DNA of 64,000 bases, from positions 60,264 to 124,263 of the forward strand of contig MWCO01000011.1 of the NCBI GenBank assembly GCA_002070115.1. The letters are read 5' to 3'. A model generated the notes under the pieces. It was not told where the DNA came from. It made no database searches and worked only from the letters and a program-made list of their open reading frames with translations. The DNA is from Deltaproteobacteria bacterium ADurb.Bin207 (GTDB taxonomy: Bacteria; Myxococcota_A; Polyangia; Polyangiales; Polyangiaceae). Made by a program: the position numbers and the translations under genes. Below are positions 1 through 8,654 of this stretch, piece by piece (the stretch's first letter is position 1; every line of letters starts with the position of its first letter).

Positions 1-687
1 AATCTCGGTGACTTATTGGTGAAGATCTGCGCCACGGACCCGCCTCGTCCGTCCAGCGTTTACGCCGGCGTTCCCGATGGGTTCGACGCTTGGTTTTCAC
101 GCGCTTGCGCGCATCATCCCCAGGACCGTTTCGGCACCGCCAAAGAGATGGCCGTCACGTTGTCGATTCTCTGCGGAACAGTTCCCCAAGGCCTTTCCGA
201 TTCGTCCTATGTGAATGTATTTCCATCGAATTCCGTGAAGGTGGACGTCGCACGACCGGATGAACCATCAGGCATGATTGCCGAAAACGATCCTACCCAG
301 GTCATGACGGAATTCCCAGACAGCGTCCGGCGCGTGATGGATCAACATGCTCAGGAAAACGCCAAAGACTCCATCGTCATCAAGGAAACGAATGGCGAAT
401 CCAAAAAAGAAGCCGGTTTGAGTTCTTGGTCCCCCATCGCTTCGGCGAGCCCAGTGCATGTGGCCGCTGGCATCCTCCCTCAAGTCGATGACGAAGACGA
501 TCCCGTATTGCTATTCAATTCGGCAGACATCGCCGCGGACATGGAAAGGCTCAAACGTGTCCAACAACAGCAATCCGCCCGAACGCGCCGACAACAATTG
601 TGGAACCAATACCACTGGCACGTCGTATCAGGTTTGGTGCTGCTGGTCGGCATCCTCGTCGCACTGATCGTCGTGTTTCACAAATAG
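1..687 (+). CDS. Ser/Thr protein kinase, C-terminal part (5' truncated by window edge)
   Basis: The reading frame is open from base 1, so the gene starts upstream of the window. The first residues (NLGDLLVKICATDPPRPS, then HHPQDRFGTAKEMA) match the last lobe of Hanks-type Ser/Thr kinases, where a permitted-load arginine segment precedes the end of the domain. A low-complexity linker of about 120 residues follows. A single membrane segment (VVSGLVLLVGILVALIVVF) sits at the extreme C-terminus with only HK after it. This gives a cytoplasmic kinase anchored by a C-terminal tail with no extracellular sensor. The catalytic loop lies outside the window, so activity cannot be judged. Confidence 0.85.
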   Translation, partial: NLGDLLVKICATDPPRPSSVYAGVPDGFDAWFSRACAHHPQDRFGTAKEMAVTLSILCGTVPQGLSDSSYVNVFPSNSVKVDVARPDEPSGMIAENDPTQVMTEFPDSVRRVMDQHAQENAKDSIVIKETNGESKKEAGLSSWSPIASASPVHVAAGILPQVDDEDDPVLLFNSADIAADMERLKRVQQQQSARTRRQQLWNQYHWHVVSGLVLLVGILVALIVVFHK

Positions 688-850
688 GGTGAAAGGCAGA
701 CTTAGCGGCTTGGGGAAGCTTGCCTTAGGGGTGGCTGTCCGCTCGCCACCAAGGGCGATGCGTCGACTGGGGCCGAGAGGTATTTGTGACCACCGCGTGT
801 TGCAATTTTAATCAATAATTTTGACAGGTTACAACTAAACCCTTCGATGA

Positions 851-3067
851 TCAGGGCAGTGGTTTGGGCGGGGGGCCCCACGTTTGGGGTTGCGTCAGTT
901 CACGCGCGAGGTGCGTTTCGACCAGGTCGATCGCGGGGCCACCGGCGAGGTTTCGAAGCTCCTCATCGCCCGTGGATTCGCCAGCAACGCGTTTTCGCAT
1001 GGCGATATAAAACTCGGCTTCCGCGCGTTCCACGAGGTTTTTCGCTTTTTTCCGAAGCGCGTCATCGCCGATTTCCTCTAGTCCGTAGCGTGCGAGGTGA
1101 TACACCCACCCATGGCTCGCGTCGATGGCGCTCAAGGCCCGTTTCACGGCATCGTCGTGATTGTCTCCCACGGCTCGCTCCGCAAGCAGAACCCACAGGG
1201 AGGCGTAAACGACATCTTGGGGGTCTGCGGCGGCGATGGTTTCATCCAGCACGCGGTGAACGGTGCGCAGATCATGATTGAGGAGGCCCATGGAAGTAGC
1301 TTCGATGAGCGTCATGGACAAGACACGAGCATCGAGGTTGACGCGTTCGAGCATGCGATCGACGGCGCGTTGCCAAGCTTTGAGATCGCCATAATGGTAG
1401 GCGAGGCGAGCGAGAATACGGTCAGCGGAGGCGTGGCCGAGATCCCCACGCGCCTGGGCGCGAGCGTCGAGGGCATCTTGAAGCGCATGGGCGAGATCTT
1501 GTTGTGCTTCGTGCCGTGCCCCTTGGGCGCGATGAGCTTGAAAAGCAAGCAGATGAGCTTCCGCCCGGGCTGTCGGCAACTCCCGAGCATTCGGGGCGCG
1601 GAGCCCTTGGTGGACGGCTTCGAGGGCGCCTGCGGTATCTCCAGTTTGGAGCAGAACAGCCGCAAGGGACGAGTAACCCACGAGCGAAGGTTCTTCGCGC
1701 AGCGATTGCTCGAACATGGGTCGAGCCGCGGCCAAAGCGCCATTTCTCACGTGTAAGGAAGCCATCATGCTACGAAGGCGGGCGGGGGATGGATCGAGTT
1801 GGGTCGAGGAATGAACCGCGTCGGCCAAGGCAAGCAATTCGTGGGAAGCGGCGAAAACACGTTGTACCGATGGATAATCCCGGGATTCATCCTCTTGCAT
1901 CATCACGCCTGCGACGACCCGCAGCACGGTATTGAGGATCTCGGGTTTTGGGTTATCTCGCGCGACGGGCGCAAGCACGAGGGGGACGGCTTCTGGCATA
2001 CCGTAGGCGGCGAGGAGCATGGACAAGGGTCCTGCGGTTTCGAGCTGGGTGGGTGCGAAGCGGTAGGCGGCCAGCGCTGCTCCCCAGGTGGCACCTTCCG
2101 CGATTTCGGGGGGTACGGTGAGTTCTTCTTCATCTGCTTCGGAAGCTGCTTTGGAATAAAGTGCGGCCAGGTCTCGCCAGGCGCCGGGATCATTCAACGA
2201 CGCGGCGGTTTGAAGGCGTTCGAATAATTCGGGGGAGGTGATTTTTCGGGCTTCGGTGCGCTCGAGAGCCGCGGTCGCACTCTTCGCATCGCCGTGACGC
2301 AGATACAATCCTGCCATGATGATGGCGCCGGCGCGAAAGGCGCGAGAGGCTTCCACCATCTGGTCACGATTGAGTCGTCCCATTCCGGGTCGGAAGGAAG
2401 CGTTGAAATCCAGGCTTGCGGAGATCCACCGATCGGTCATGGCGCGCGCTTGTTCGAGCGCTTCCAAGGAAGGTTCGAGAACGGCCAGTTCACCGAAGGC
2501 CCGTGCATCCGCGGAGGCATTTTCCACGGCGCTTTTCTGCCGAGTATCCTTCATCCACGCTTCAAGGGCTTCGATATGCGCACGGATACGCGCCTGCTGC
2601 GGGTCCGTCGCGGGAAGGGATTGAGCGCGAAGACGCAAAAAAGCGAGAGTCGCGCCTTCGATCCCCCGTTGGGCCACCGCATCGTGGGCACCTGCCAAAG
2701 CCTTGGCCGCGCTCGGATCGAGCATCTCTAAACGCAGTTCTCCGACGCGCACGAGATAAAGGGCTCCTTTGACGGCCGCAAGCGCTCGATCCGGTTGCCC
2801 AGCCGCAAAGCGCTCTTCAGCTCGTGCAAATTGACGTCGCACCACCCCAGCCAACAAGGCATGCCGCTCCGCGGAAGTGCTTCCGTCAGACAACACCTGG
2901 ACGAGGGCAGCTCCAAAGTGATCGTTGCTTACCGGCGTTGCCACGATTGACGGTGTGGAGGCGGCGGTCGGCTGTGGACGGGGTGTCGAGCCACATGCGG
3001 CCCCTGCCAACAAAGCGGCACCAACGGTTATGGGCAACAAGATTCTGGTCACGATGCGCATTGCCAT
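851..3067 (-). CDS. TPR-like lipoprotein of unknown function
   Basis: The protein has about 738 residues. The start is placed at MAMRIVTRILLP because a lipoprotein signal follows directly, with lipobox LAGAAC; a start 69 bases upstream adds only a polar leader. After the lipidated Cys comes a Pro/Thr linker, then an almost entirely alpha-helical Ala/Leu/Arg-rich body with repeated helix pairs. Examples are AERFAAGQPDRALAAVKGAL and SLAAVLLQTGDTAGALEAVH, which look like tetratricopeptide units. It is probably exported and membrane anchored, acting as a scaffold. It diverges from pepA, with about 175 bases between the two starts. No enzymatic motif was seen. Confidence 0.8.
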   Translation of the reverse strand: MAMRIVTRILLPITVGAALLAGAACGSTPRPQPTAASTPSIVATPVSNDHFGAALVQVLSDGSTSAERHALLAGVVRRQFARAEERFAAGQPDRALAAVKGALYLVRVGELRLEMLDPSAAKALAGAHDAVAQRGIEGATLAFLRLRAQSLPATDPQQARIRAHIEALEAWMKDTRQKSAVENASADARAFGELAVLEPSLEALEQARAMTDRWISASLDFNASFRPGMGRLNRDQMVEASRAFRAGAIIMAGLYLRHGDAKSATAALERTEARKITSPELFERLQTAASLNDPGAWRDLAALYSKAASEADEEELTVPPEIAEGATWGAALAAYRFAPTQLETAGPLSMLLAAYGMPEAVPLVLAPVARDNPKPEILNTVLRVVAGVMMQEDESRDYPSVQRVFAASHELLALADAVHSSTQLDPSPARLRSMMASLHVRNGALAAARPMFEQSLREEPSLVGYSSLAAVLLQTGDTAGALEAVHQGLRAPNARELPTARAEAHLLAFQAHRAQGARHEAQQDLAHALQDALDARAQARGDLGHASADRILARLAYHYGDLKAWQRAVDRMLERVNLDARVLSMTLIEATSMGLLNHDLRTVHRVLDETIAAADPQDVVYASLWVLLAERAVGDNHDDAVKRALSAIDASHGWVYHLARYGLEEIGDDALRKKAKNLVERAEAEFYIAMRKRVAGESTGDEELRNLAGGPAIDLVETHLARELTQPQTWGPPPKPLP

Positions 3068-3243
3068 CTCGTTCGAGTCTATACGGCAATCAGCCCGAGA
3101 GAGCACGTCTCGAGCGCGAAGGATCGATTTTGGCACCGAATCGCTACCAGGACGGGAGTGCCGCTTGATGAAAGGGACACCATGATGGCAAGATGGGCCG
3201 CCACCCCGCAGAGGCCCAGATCCTCTGCTCAGTCGGAGGAAAT

Positions 3244-4728
3244 ATGCCCCTCGAGTTTCGTTGTGCTACGACCGATTTTTCCAAAGAATCGGTGGATTTG
3301 CTTGCGGTTGGTGTGTTTGCGGGAGAAGCGGTCACCACGACCTACCCTGTGGATACCTTGGACAAAGCCATGGGCGGCGTGCTGGCCGAATTCATTGCGC
3401 AGCAGGAATTCACAGGGAAAAAAGATCAAACCTTGGAGGTCGATACCCTAGGCCGGCTTGCCGCGCGACGGCTTTTGTTGGTGGGTCTCGGGGAGCCCAA
3501 GGAGATATCGAGTGCGGTTTATCGCACGTTTGCCGCACGCGCCGGACGCAATGCCAATGGCGCCAAAGCCAAGTCCCTCGCTCTGGTGCTGCCATCGAAA
3601 ATCCAAGCTGACGATGCCCGCGCGCTCGCCGAGGGCGTCGTGCTCGGAGCCTATCGATTCACCAAGTACCTCACGGGGGACCGTTTACCCAAAGCCGAGT
3701 TGGCCCACGCTACCGTATTCACATCCGGCAAGACCGACAAACTCAAGTCCGCCATGAACTTGGGAGCGCGCATCGCCAAGAGCATCTGCATCACGCGCGA
3801 TCTCGTCAACGAGCCTCCCAATGAATTGACACCGATCGTCCTGGCTTCTCATGCCCAACAGATCGCCAAACAGCACGGACTCGATTGCAAAGTCTTCGAT
3901 CGAAAAGCCCTTGAACGAAAGGGAATGAAACTACTATTGGCCGTCGGTCAGGGCAGCGTGAACGAGCCTCGACTGGTTCATCTCACCTACAAACCGGCCA
4001 AGCCCAGCAAGAAAAAACTCGTGTGGGTGGGCAAAGGCATCACCTTCGATTCCGGCGGCATCTGCATCAAACCCGCCGCAGGAATGGGCGACATGAAAAG
4101 CGATATGGCCGGCGCCGCCAACGTCATCGGGCTCATGGCCTGCGTGGCTGAAATCGCGCCCGACGTCGAGGTCCATGGCATCATCGCAACCGCTGAAAAT
4201 ATGCTGGATGGCAACGCTTATCGCCCCGGAGACATCTTTGGTTCTCTCGATGGAAAGACGGTGGAGATCATCAACACCGATGCCGAGGGGCGTTTGGTTC
4301 TTGCAGATGCCTTGGCCTATGCACGCGCGTTGAATCCCTCGGTGCTGGTTTGCAACGCGACGTTGACGGGCGCGTGTGTGGTGGCGTTGGGCCAGCATTG
4401 TTCGGGATTTTTCACGGCCCAGGAAGAACTTGCGGCGAAGTTCAACAAGGCTGCTGCGGATTCCGGAGAACAATTTTGGCGCCTTCCCCTTCTCGAAGAT
4501 ATGCGCGAGCAGCTCAAAAGCGATGTGGCCGATCTTAAACACACCGGCGATCGCTGGGGCGGCTCCATCTCCGCCGCACTCTTTCTCACGGAGTTCGTGG
4601 GAGATACCCCCTTCATTCACTGCGATATCGCAGGCCCCGCGCTGGCCGAAAAACCCTATAGCTTCTATTCAAAAGGGGGAACGGGCCACGGCGTGCTGGC
4701 TTTCCTTCGCTTCGTCGAAACGTTCTAA
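3244..4728 (+). CDS. pepA: Leucyl aminopeptidase (M17 family)
   Basis: This cytosolic M17 metallopeptidase removes N-terminal residues, preferring leucine, and uses two metal ions. The protein has 494 residues, close to the family norm of about 500. The family signature NTDAEGRL is at about residues 344-351. The metal/active-site segment GKGITFDSGG is at about 263-272, with its Lys near 264, and MGDMKSDMAGAA follows. The start was chosen at MPLEFRC because a GGAGGA ribosome site lies just upstream (about 3236); the frame is open further upstream but lacks family similarity. The gene converges on sdhB with a short A+T-rich gap and no obvious hairpin terminator. Confidence 0.95.
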   Translation: MPLEFRCATTDFSKESVDLLAVGVFAGEAVTTTYPVDTLDKAMGGVLAEFIAQQEFTGKKDQTLEVDTLGRLAARRLLLVGLGEPKEISSAVYRTFAARAGRNANGAKAKSLALVLPSKIQADDARALAEGVVLGAYRFTKYLTGDRLPKAELAHATVFTSGKTDKLKSAMNLGARIAKSICITRDLVNEPPNELTPIVLASHAQQIAKQHGLDCKVFDRKALERKGMKLLLAVGQGSVNEPRLVHLTYKPAKPSKKKLVWVGKGITFDSGGICIKPAAGMGDMKSDMAGAANVIGLMACVAEIAPDVEVHGIIATAENMLDGNAYRPGDIFGSLDGKTVEIINTDAEGRLVLADALAYARALNPSVLVCNATLTGACVVALGQHCSGFFTAQEELAAKFNKAAADSGEQFWRLPLLEDMREQLKSDVADLKHTGDRWGGSISAALFLTEFVGDTPFIHCDIAGPALAEKPYSFYSKGGTGHGVLAFLRFVETF

Positions 4729-4771
4729 CCCCTACCGAATCGCAATAATAATCATCAATAAATACGAATAG

Positions 4772-5539
4772 TTACGAACCGAGGAGCCATCCCAGGATCG
4801 CGTGTTTCGTCGTGTCTCGAGCCACGTGTCCCAGGGAATCCACCAGAGGGATCGACTTCGGGCATACTTCGACGCAGTTTTGTGCTTTGCCGCATTCGGC
4901 CACGCCCCCTCGTTGCATCATGCTTTCGAGACGCGCCGTACGCTGATGGCGCCCCGTAGGATGCATGTTGAAGTAACGCACCTGATTGACCACCGCCGGT
5001 CCCATGAACGAACTCGAGTCATTGACGTTGGGACAAGCTTCCAGGCAGCAGCCGCATGTCATGCAGCGTGACAGAGAGTATCGCAGTTGTTGTTGTTCCT
5101 GGCTTTCGCGAGGCCCCGCGCCAAGGTCATGGGTACCATCGATTTCGATCCACGCCCGAACGCGCTCGAGGTCTTCGAACATTTTCGTTCGGTCGACGAT
5201 CAAGTCCCGGACGAGAGGAAACTTGGACATGGGTTCGAGCACGATGGTTTCACCATGAGGAGCGAGTTGCTGGACCAACGCGCTGCATGCTTGTCGCACT
5301 TTTCCGTTGATCACCATCGTACAAGCGCCGCAAATTTCCTCGAGGCAGGAGCAATCCCAGGCAACGGGAGCCACGCGTTTTCCGTCTTTGGTGACCGGGT
5401 TTCGTTGGATTTGTTGCAGTGCGCTGATGATGTTCATGTGAGGCAACAGGGGAACTTCGAATTCTTCCCACCGTCTGGTATTCGGTTGGTCGATGCCATC
5501 CTGTCGCCGGATTTTCAGATGTACTTTGGGATTGCTCAT
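4772..5539 (-). CDS. sdhB: Succinate dehydrogenase / fumarate reductase iron-sulfur subunit
   Basis: This is the electron-transfer subunit of complex II, 255 residues, passing electrons from the flavin of SdhA to the membrane anchor. All three cluster motifs are visible. The [2Fe-2S] site is CSCLEEICGACTMVINGK plus a later Cys. The [4Fe-4S] site is CMTCGCCLEACPNVN. The [3Fe-4S] site is CGKAQNCVEVCPKSIP. It is the last gene of sdhC-sdhA-sdhB, 8 bases after the sdhA stop, so it is almost certainly cotranscribed. The sequence style fits B-type enzymes of Deltaproteobacteria, Bacteroidota and relatives. Confidence 0.96.
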   Translation of the reverse strand: MSNPKVHLKIRRQDGIDQPNTRRWEEFEVPLLPHMNIISALQQIQRNPVTKDGKRVAPVAWDCSCLEEICGACTMVINGKVRQACSALVQQLAPHGETIVLEPMSKFPLVRDLIVDRTKMFEDLERVRAWIEIDGTHDLGAGPRESQEQQQLRYSLSRCMTCGCCLEACPNVNDSSSFMGPAVVNQVRYFNMHPTGRHQRTARLESMMQRGGVAECGKAQNCVEVCPKSIPLVDSLGHVARDTTKHAILGWLLGS

Positions 5540-5547
5540 GAACGCCC

Positions 5548-7563
5548 CTACAACGCCTCTGCAGGCGCATCTCCGGTTGCCTGTTCGCTAGCGGCGCCAG
5601 CCTTCTCGTAGTTTCGCTGTCGTGGCGGCACCAAGCTCACATCCACCTCATCGGTGACATGAATGCTTTGGCCCACGCAGTCGTAGTCAAAGGAGCGGAT
5701 GAACTGCACCTGTTCCTGCGACGAATATTTGGCCAATGTCGTACGAAGCCACTTTGCATCATCGCGTTTTTCGAAAGCCGGTTTGTAGTGTGCGCCTCGT
5801 GACTCCGAACGCTCACGCGCACCTTTGGCAATCACATGGGCGAGCAGCACCATATTTTCGAAATGACGCGCGAATTGTGCGCTTTGGTTGGCACGCTCCC
5901 CGGTGTCTTCGATACGCATTTTCGGAAGCTGTTCTCGTACGGTTTCGATGGTGTCGAGAGCATTGTCCAGACGGTCATCATGACGCTCGATGGTGCAATC
6001 CCGCAGCATGACATCTGACAATTGGGCGTGCAGTTTCCAGGGATTGATTCCTTCCGCGTTATCACCGTAGCGCGCTAGGGTCCGTTCCACGTTTTTTCGC
6101 TCATTTTCCTCTGCTTTTTCGAAGAAGTCGGCAGGTAGATCGTAGGCGCTGGACGGCAAGGCATCCACATAGCTGGCCACCGCGGGTCCGGTGATGAGTC
6201 CACCGTACAGGCATGAGAGAAGCGAGTTCGCGCCGAGCCGGTTGGCGCCGTGGTAGGCGTAGTCGACCTCACCGACGGCATAGAGGCCGGGAATGCTGGT
6301 GGCATGGTTGCGCGGAGAGCCAACGGTGAGCGATCCACTCGCATTGCGTTCGTAATCGACCCACAGACCACCCATGGAATAATGGACGGCGGGAAAGACT
6401 TTCATGGGTTGGGAACAAGGGTCCGCACCAACGAATTTCGTATAAATTTCAAGAACTCCCCCTAGTTTTTCACGGAGGCGGGCTGGGGGAATATGAGTGA
6501 GGTCCAGATATACCTCGTGTTCATTCTTACCTGTATTTTCGTTTCGAATACCGCGGCCTTCGTGAAAGCAAACCTGGAAGATGGCTCGGGAAGCGATATC
6601 GCGCGGAACGAGATTGCCATAGCCAGGGTACCTTCGTTCGAGGAAGTAATCCCGCTCGCGGTGGGGGATTTGGGAAGGTGGACGAGCGTCTTTCGCGTCT
6701 TTGGGCACCCACACGCGGCCGCCTTCGCCGCGCACGCTTTCCGAGATGAGCCGGAGTTTGTCAGCGCCGGGAATGGCGGTGGGATGAACCTGCACAAACT
6801 CGCCGTTCGCATACACGGCGCCTTGTCGAAAGGCGATAGCCGCGGCACTTCCCGTGCAAATCATGCTGTTGGTCGACCGGCCGAACACCATACCGAGCCC
6901 GCCGGTGGCCAAACAAACCGCTTGTGCGCGAAATACGCGAACAACCATGTCTTGGAGATGCTGCGCCACGATGCCCACACATCGCCCATGATCGTCGAGC
7001 ACCAGCGAAAGAAAGTCCCACCCTTCGAATCTGCGAACGAGCCGCTCGCCCGGCAACGTCATACCCGTAGGATCCATCACCGCCTCAGTGGCGAAGCGCC
7101 GTACTTGTTCATCGAGCGCATAGAGCAGTTGTTGACCCGTCGTCGCGCCCGCGTAGGCGGTGCGGTGATACAGCGAACCGCCAAACCGACGAAAGTCCAA
7201 CAACCCTTCCGGCGTTCGATGAAACGGCACGCCCATGCGATCGAGCAAGAAAACGATGCCGGGGGCAGCATCTGTCATGCCTTTGATGGGAGGCTGATTG
7301 GCCAAAAAATCGCCGCCATAAGCCGTCTCCTGCAGATGGATCGATGGGCTATCCCCTTCGCCCATGGTGTTGACCGCGGCGTTGATTCCGCCTTGGGCGC
7401 AGACGGAATGGCTTCGTTTGGCGGGTACGAGAGAGAATAGATCGACGGCGATACGCGCTTCACACAGTTTGATGGTGGTCATCAAACCCGCGAGTCCACC
7501 GCCCACGACGATGACGCGACGAGCGGGACCCGAGGCGTTTTGCTGGTGCTTGTTGGTGCTCAT
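5548..7563 (-). CDS. sdhA: Succinate dehydrogenase / fumarate reductase flavoprotein subunit
   Basis: This is the catalytic subunit of complex II, 671 residues, oxidising succinate to fumarate with covalently bound FAD. The N-terminus has the dinucleotide fold VIVVGGGLAGL. It is followed by HSVCAQGGINAAVNTMGEGD, the FAD-attachment and substrate region, and HPTAIPGADKLRLISESVRGEGG, the active-site segment. GLYAVGEVDYAYHGANRLGANS lies near the C-terminal part of the flavin domain. The frame is open far upstream into sdhC, but the start is set at MSTNKHQQ, just before the Rossmann fold and 11 bases after the sdhC stop. It is the middle gene of sdhCAB. Confidence 0.96.
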   Translation of the reverse strand: MSTNKHQQNASGPARRVIVVGGGLAGLMTTIKLCEARIAVDLFSLVPAKRSHSVCAQGGINAAVNTMGEGDSPSIHLQETAYGGDFLANQPPIKGMTDAAPGIVFLLDRMGVPFHRTPEGLLDFRRFGGSLYHRTAYAGATTGQQLLYALDEQVRRFATEAVMDPTGMTLPGERLVRRFEGWDFLSLVLDDHGRCVGIVAQHLQDMVVRVFRAQAVCLATGGLGMVFGRSTNSMICTGSAAAIAFRQGAVYANGEFVQVHPTAIPGADKLRLISESVRGEGGRVWVPKDAKDARPPSQIPHRERDYFLERRYPGYGNLVPRDIASRAIFQVCFHEGRGIRNENTGKNEHEVYLDLTHIPPARLREKLGGVLEIYTKFVGADPCSQPMKVFPAVHYSMGGLWVDYERNASGSLTVGSPRNHATSIPGLYAVGEVDYAYHGANRLGANSLLSCLYGGLITGPAVASYVDALPSSAYDLPADFFEKAEENERKNVERTLARYGDNAEGINPWKLHAQLSDVMLRDCTIERHDDRLDNALDTIETVREQLPKMRIEDTGERANQSAQFARHFENMVLLAHVIAKGARERSESRGAHYKPAFEKRDDAKWLRTTLAKYSSQEQVQFIRSFDYDCVGQSIHVTDEVDVSLVPPRQRNYEKAGAASEQATGDAPAEAL

Positions 7564-7574
7564 GGTCGTTTCCC

Positions 7575-8477
7575 TCAGGGCGTGGAATCGGCAGGTGGCG
7601 GTGTCGCGGATGGCGATGCTGGGGATGGTAATTCTGGGGATGGTAATTCTGGGGATGGTGATTCTGGGGATGACGGCTCGGATGAGAGGGCCGAAGGCGG
7701 GCAATGGTCTGCAGCGCCAAGGGAATGGGACGAAGAAGGAACGAAGAGCTTCGAGCCCGTGGCAAAGTACAAAGTGATATTGGCACCGAGAGCAAACAAG
7801 ACGATTCCGAAAATGCCCAACAATGCGGCGGATAGCCGCTGGGAACGTCGCGACACGGTGATACCCCAGGAGCAGAAAAAGCCCCACAACCCGTTGGCGA
7901 GGTGGAAAGCAACGGCAGCGATCCCCACAACGTAGATGAGAGCGACGGCAGGTACGCCCCAAATGGTGCTGGAAAGGTCGGCCGACAGCGCGTCATAAAA
8001 GCCGTAAACACCTAATTTTCCAAGCATTTTTTGTATTCGGAGTTCATACAAGTGGTAGCCGATGAATCCGATGGCGAGCACACCGGCCACCCGTTGCAAA
8101 GTGAACATCCAGTTCCGATTGAACCCGTAAGCTTTCACGTTGTAGCGGGCATCGATGACGATCAAGATGCCAAAGGCGGCGTGAACCATCAGGGGAACGA
8201 GGATGAAAACGATCTCGAGGAGGCCGACAAAGGGCAAGCCGTTGATTTGTTCGGCCATGGCGGTGAAAGCTTCCCGGCCTTGCAGAGCGGAAGTGTTTTT
8301 TGCCAGGTGAAAGATGGTAAACCCCGCCAGGGGCACGACACCCGTGAGGGAAAAGAGTTTTCTCAGGAGAAACGCGCGGGTTTTGGGGTTACGCCACGGG
8401 CTTTGGGGTTCGCGTGCTTTCGCCGATTCCGTCACCGTCCACCTCGGTTCTTCGATTCGTAGCGTCGACGCTTGCAT
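7575..8477 (-). CDS. sdhC: Succinate dehydrogenase cytochrome b subunit (B-type) with Pro/Ser-rich tail
   Basis: This is the membrane anchor and haem subunit of complex II, about 300 residues. It has around five hydrophobic segments, with His residues in or beside them (FTIFHLAKN, MVHAAFGILI, GYHLYEL, AFHLANGLWG) that would bind two haems b in a single-subunit B-type anchor. The start at MQASTLRIEE has GAGG about eight bases upstream. The odd feature is the end: after the last helix come about 45 residues rich in Pro, Ser and Glu (repeats of PSPEL), encoded partly by 15-base tandem repeats. It is the first gene of the sdhCAB operon and is divergent from the lipoprotein at 8655. Confidence 0.93.
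   Translation of the reverse strand: MQASTLRIEEPRWTVTESAKAREPQSPWRNPKTRAFLLRKLFSLTGVVPLAGFTIFHLAKNTSALQGREAFTAMAEQINGLPFVGLLEIVFILVPLMVHAAFGILIVIDARYNVKAYGFNRNWMFTLQRVAGVLAIGFIGYHLYELRIQKMLGKLGVYGFYDALSADLSSTIWGVPAVALIYVVGIAAVAFHLANGLWGFFCSWGITVSRRSQRLSAALLGIFGIVLFALGANITLYFATGSKLFVPSSSHSLGAADHCPPSALSSEPSSPESPSPELPSPELPSPASPSATPPPADSTP
7606..7680. repeat. 15-bp tandem repeats inside the end of sdhC
   Basis: Five consecutive 15-base units lie here. Two are perfect copies of GGGGATGGTAATTCT (7621-7650), the next differs by one base, and the outer two are more divergent. The unit length is a multiple of three, so copy-number change keeps the sdhC frame. On the minus strand the units encode the PSPEL-type repeats of the SdhC tail. 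Confidence 0.9.
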
Positions 8478-8654
8478 TGTAACCTCGCGGAGTGCAAGCG
8501 TTTCGAGCCACGAAGGACCGTGAACCCCATCGGTGGGGCAAATCGTCATTTCGGCCGCTCACGCGCAAGCATCTTGCTTGCACGAGGGAGCCGCGGCGGA
8601 TGGGCTTGCCTTACGCTACGTTTGCGCGCCAGACTCGTTGGCATCGTCCGCGCC

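Noticed and set aside
705..760. Terminator between the first kinase and the TPR lipoprotein
   Set aside because: A GGTGGC/GCCACC stem exists but no T-run follows on either strand.
6493..7440. 315-residue open frame on the plus strand
   Set aside because: It lies antisense within sdhA, which has all its family motifs.
7606..7680. CRISPR-like repeat
   Set aside because: The units are directly adjacent with no spacers and lie in the sdhC coding frame, so this is a coding tandem repeat.
7564..7962. Upstream extension of sdhA into sdhC
   Set aside because: The extra residues are a shifted reading of sdhC, and the flavoprotein fold starts only after the ATG at 7563.
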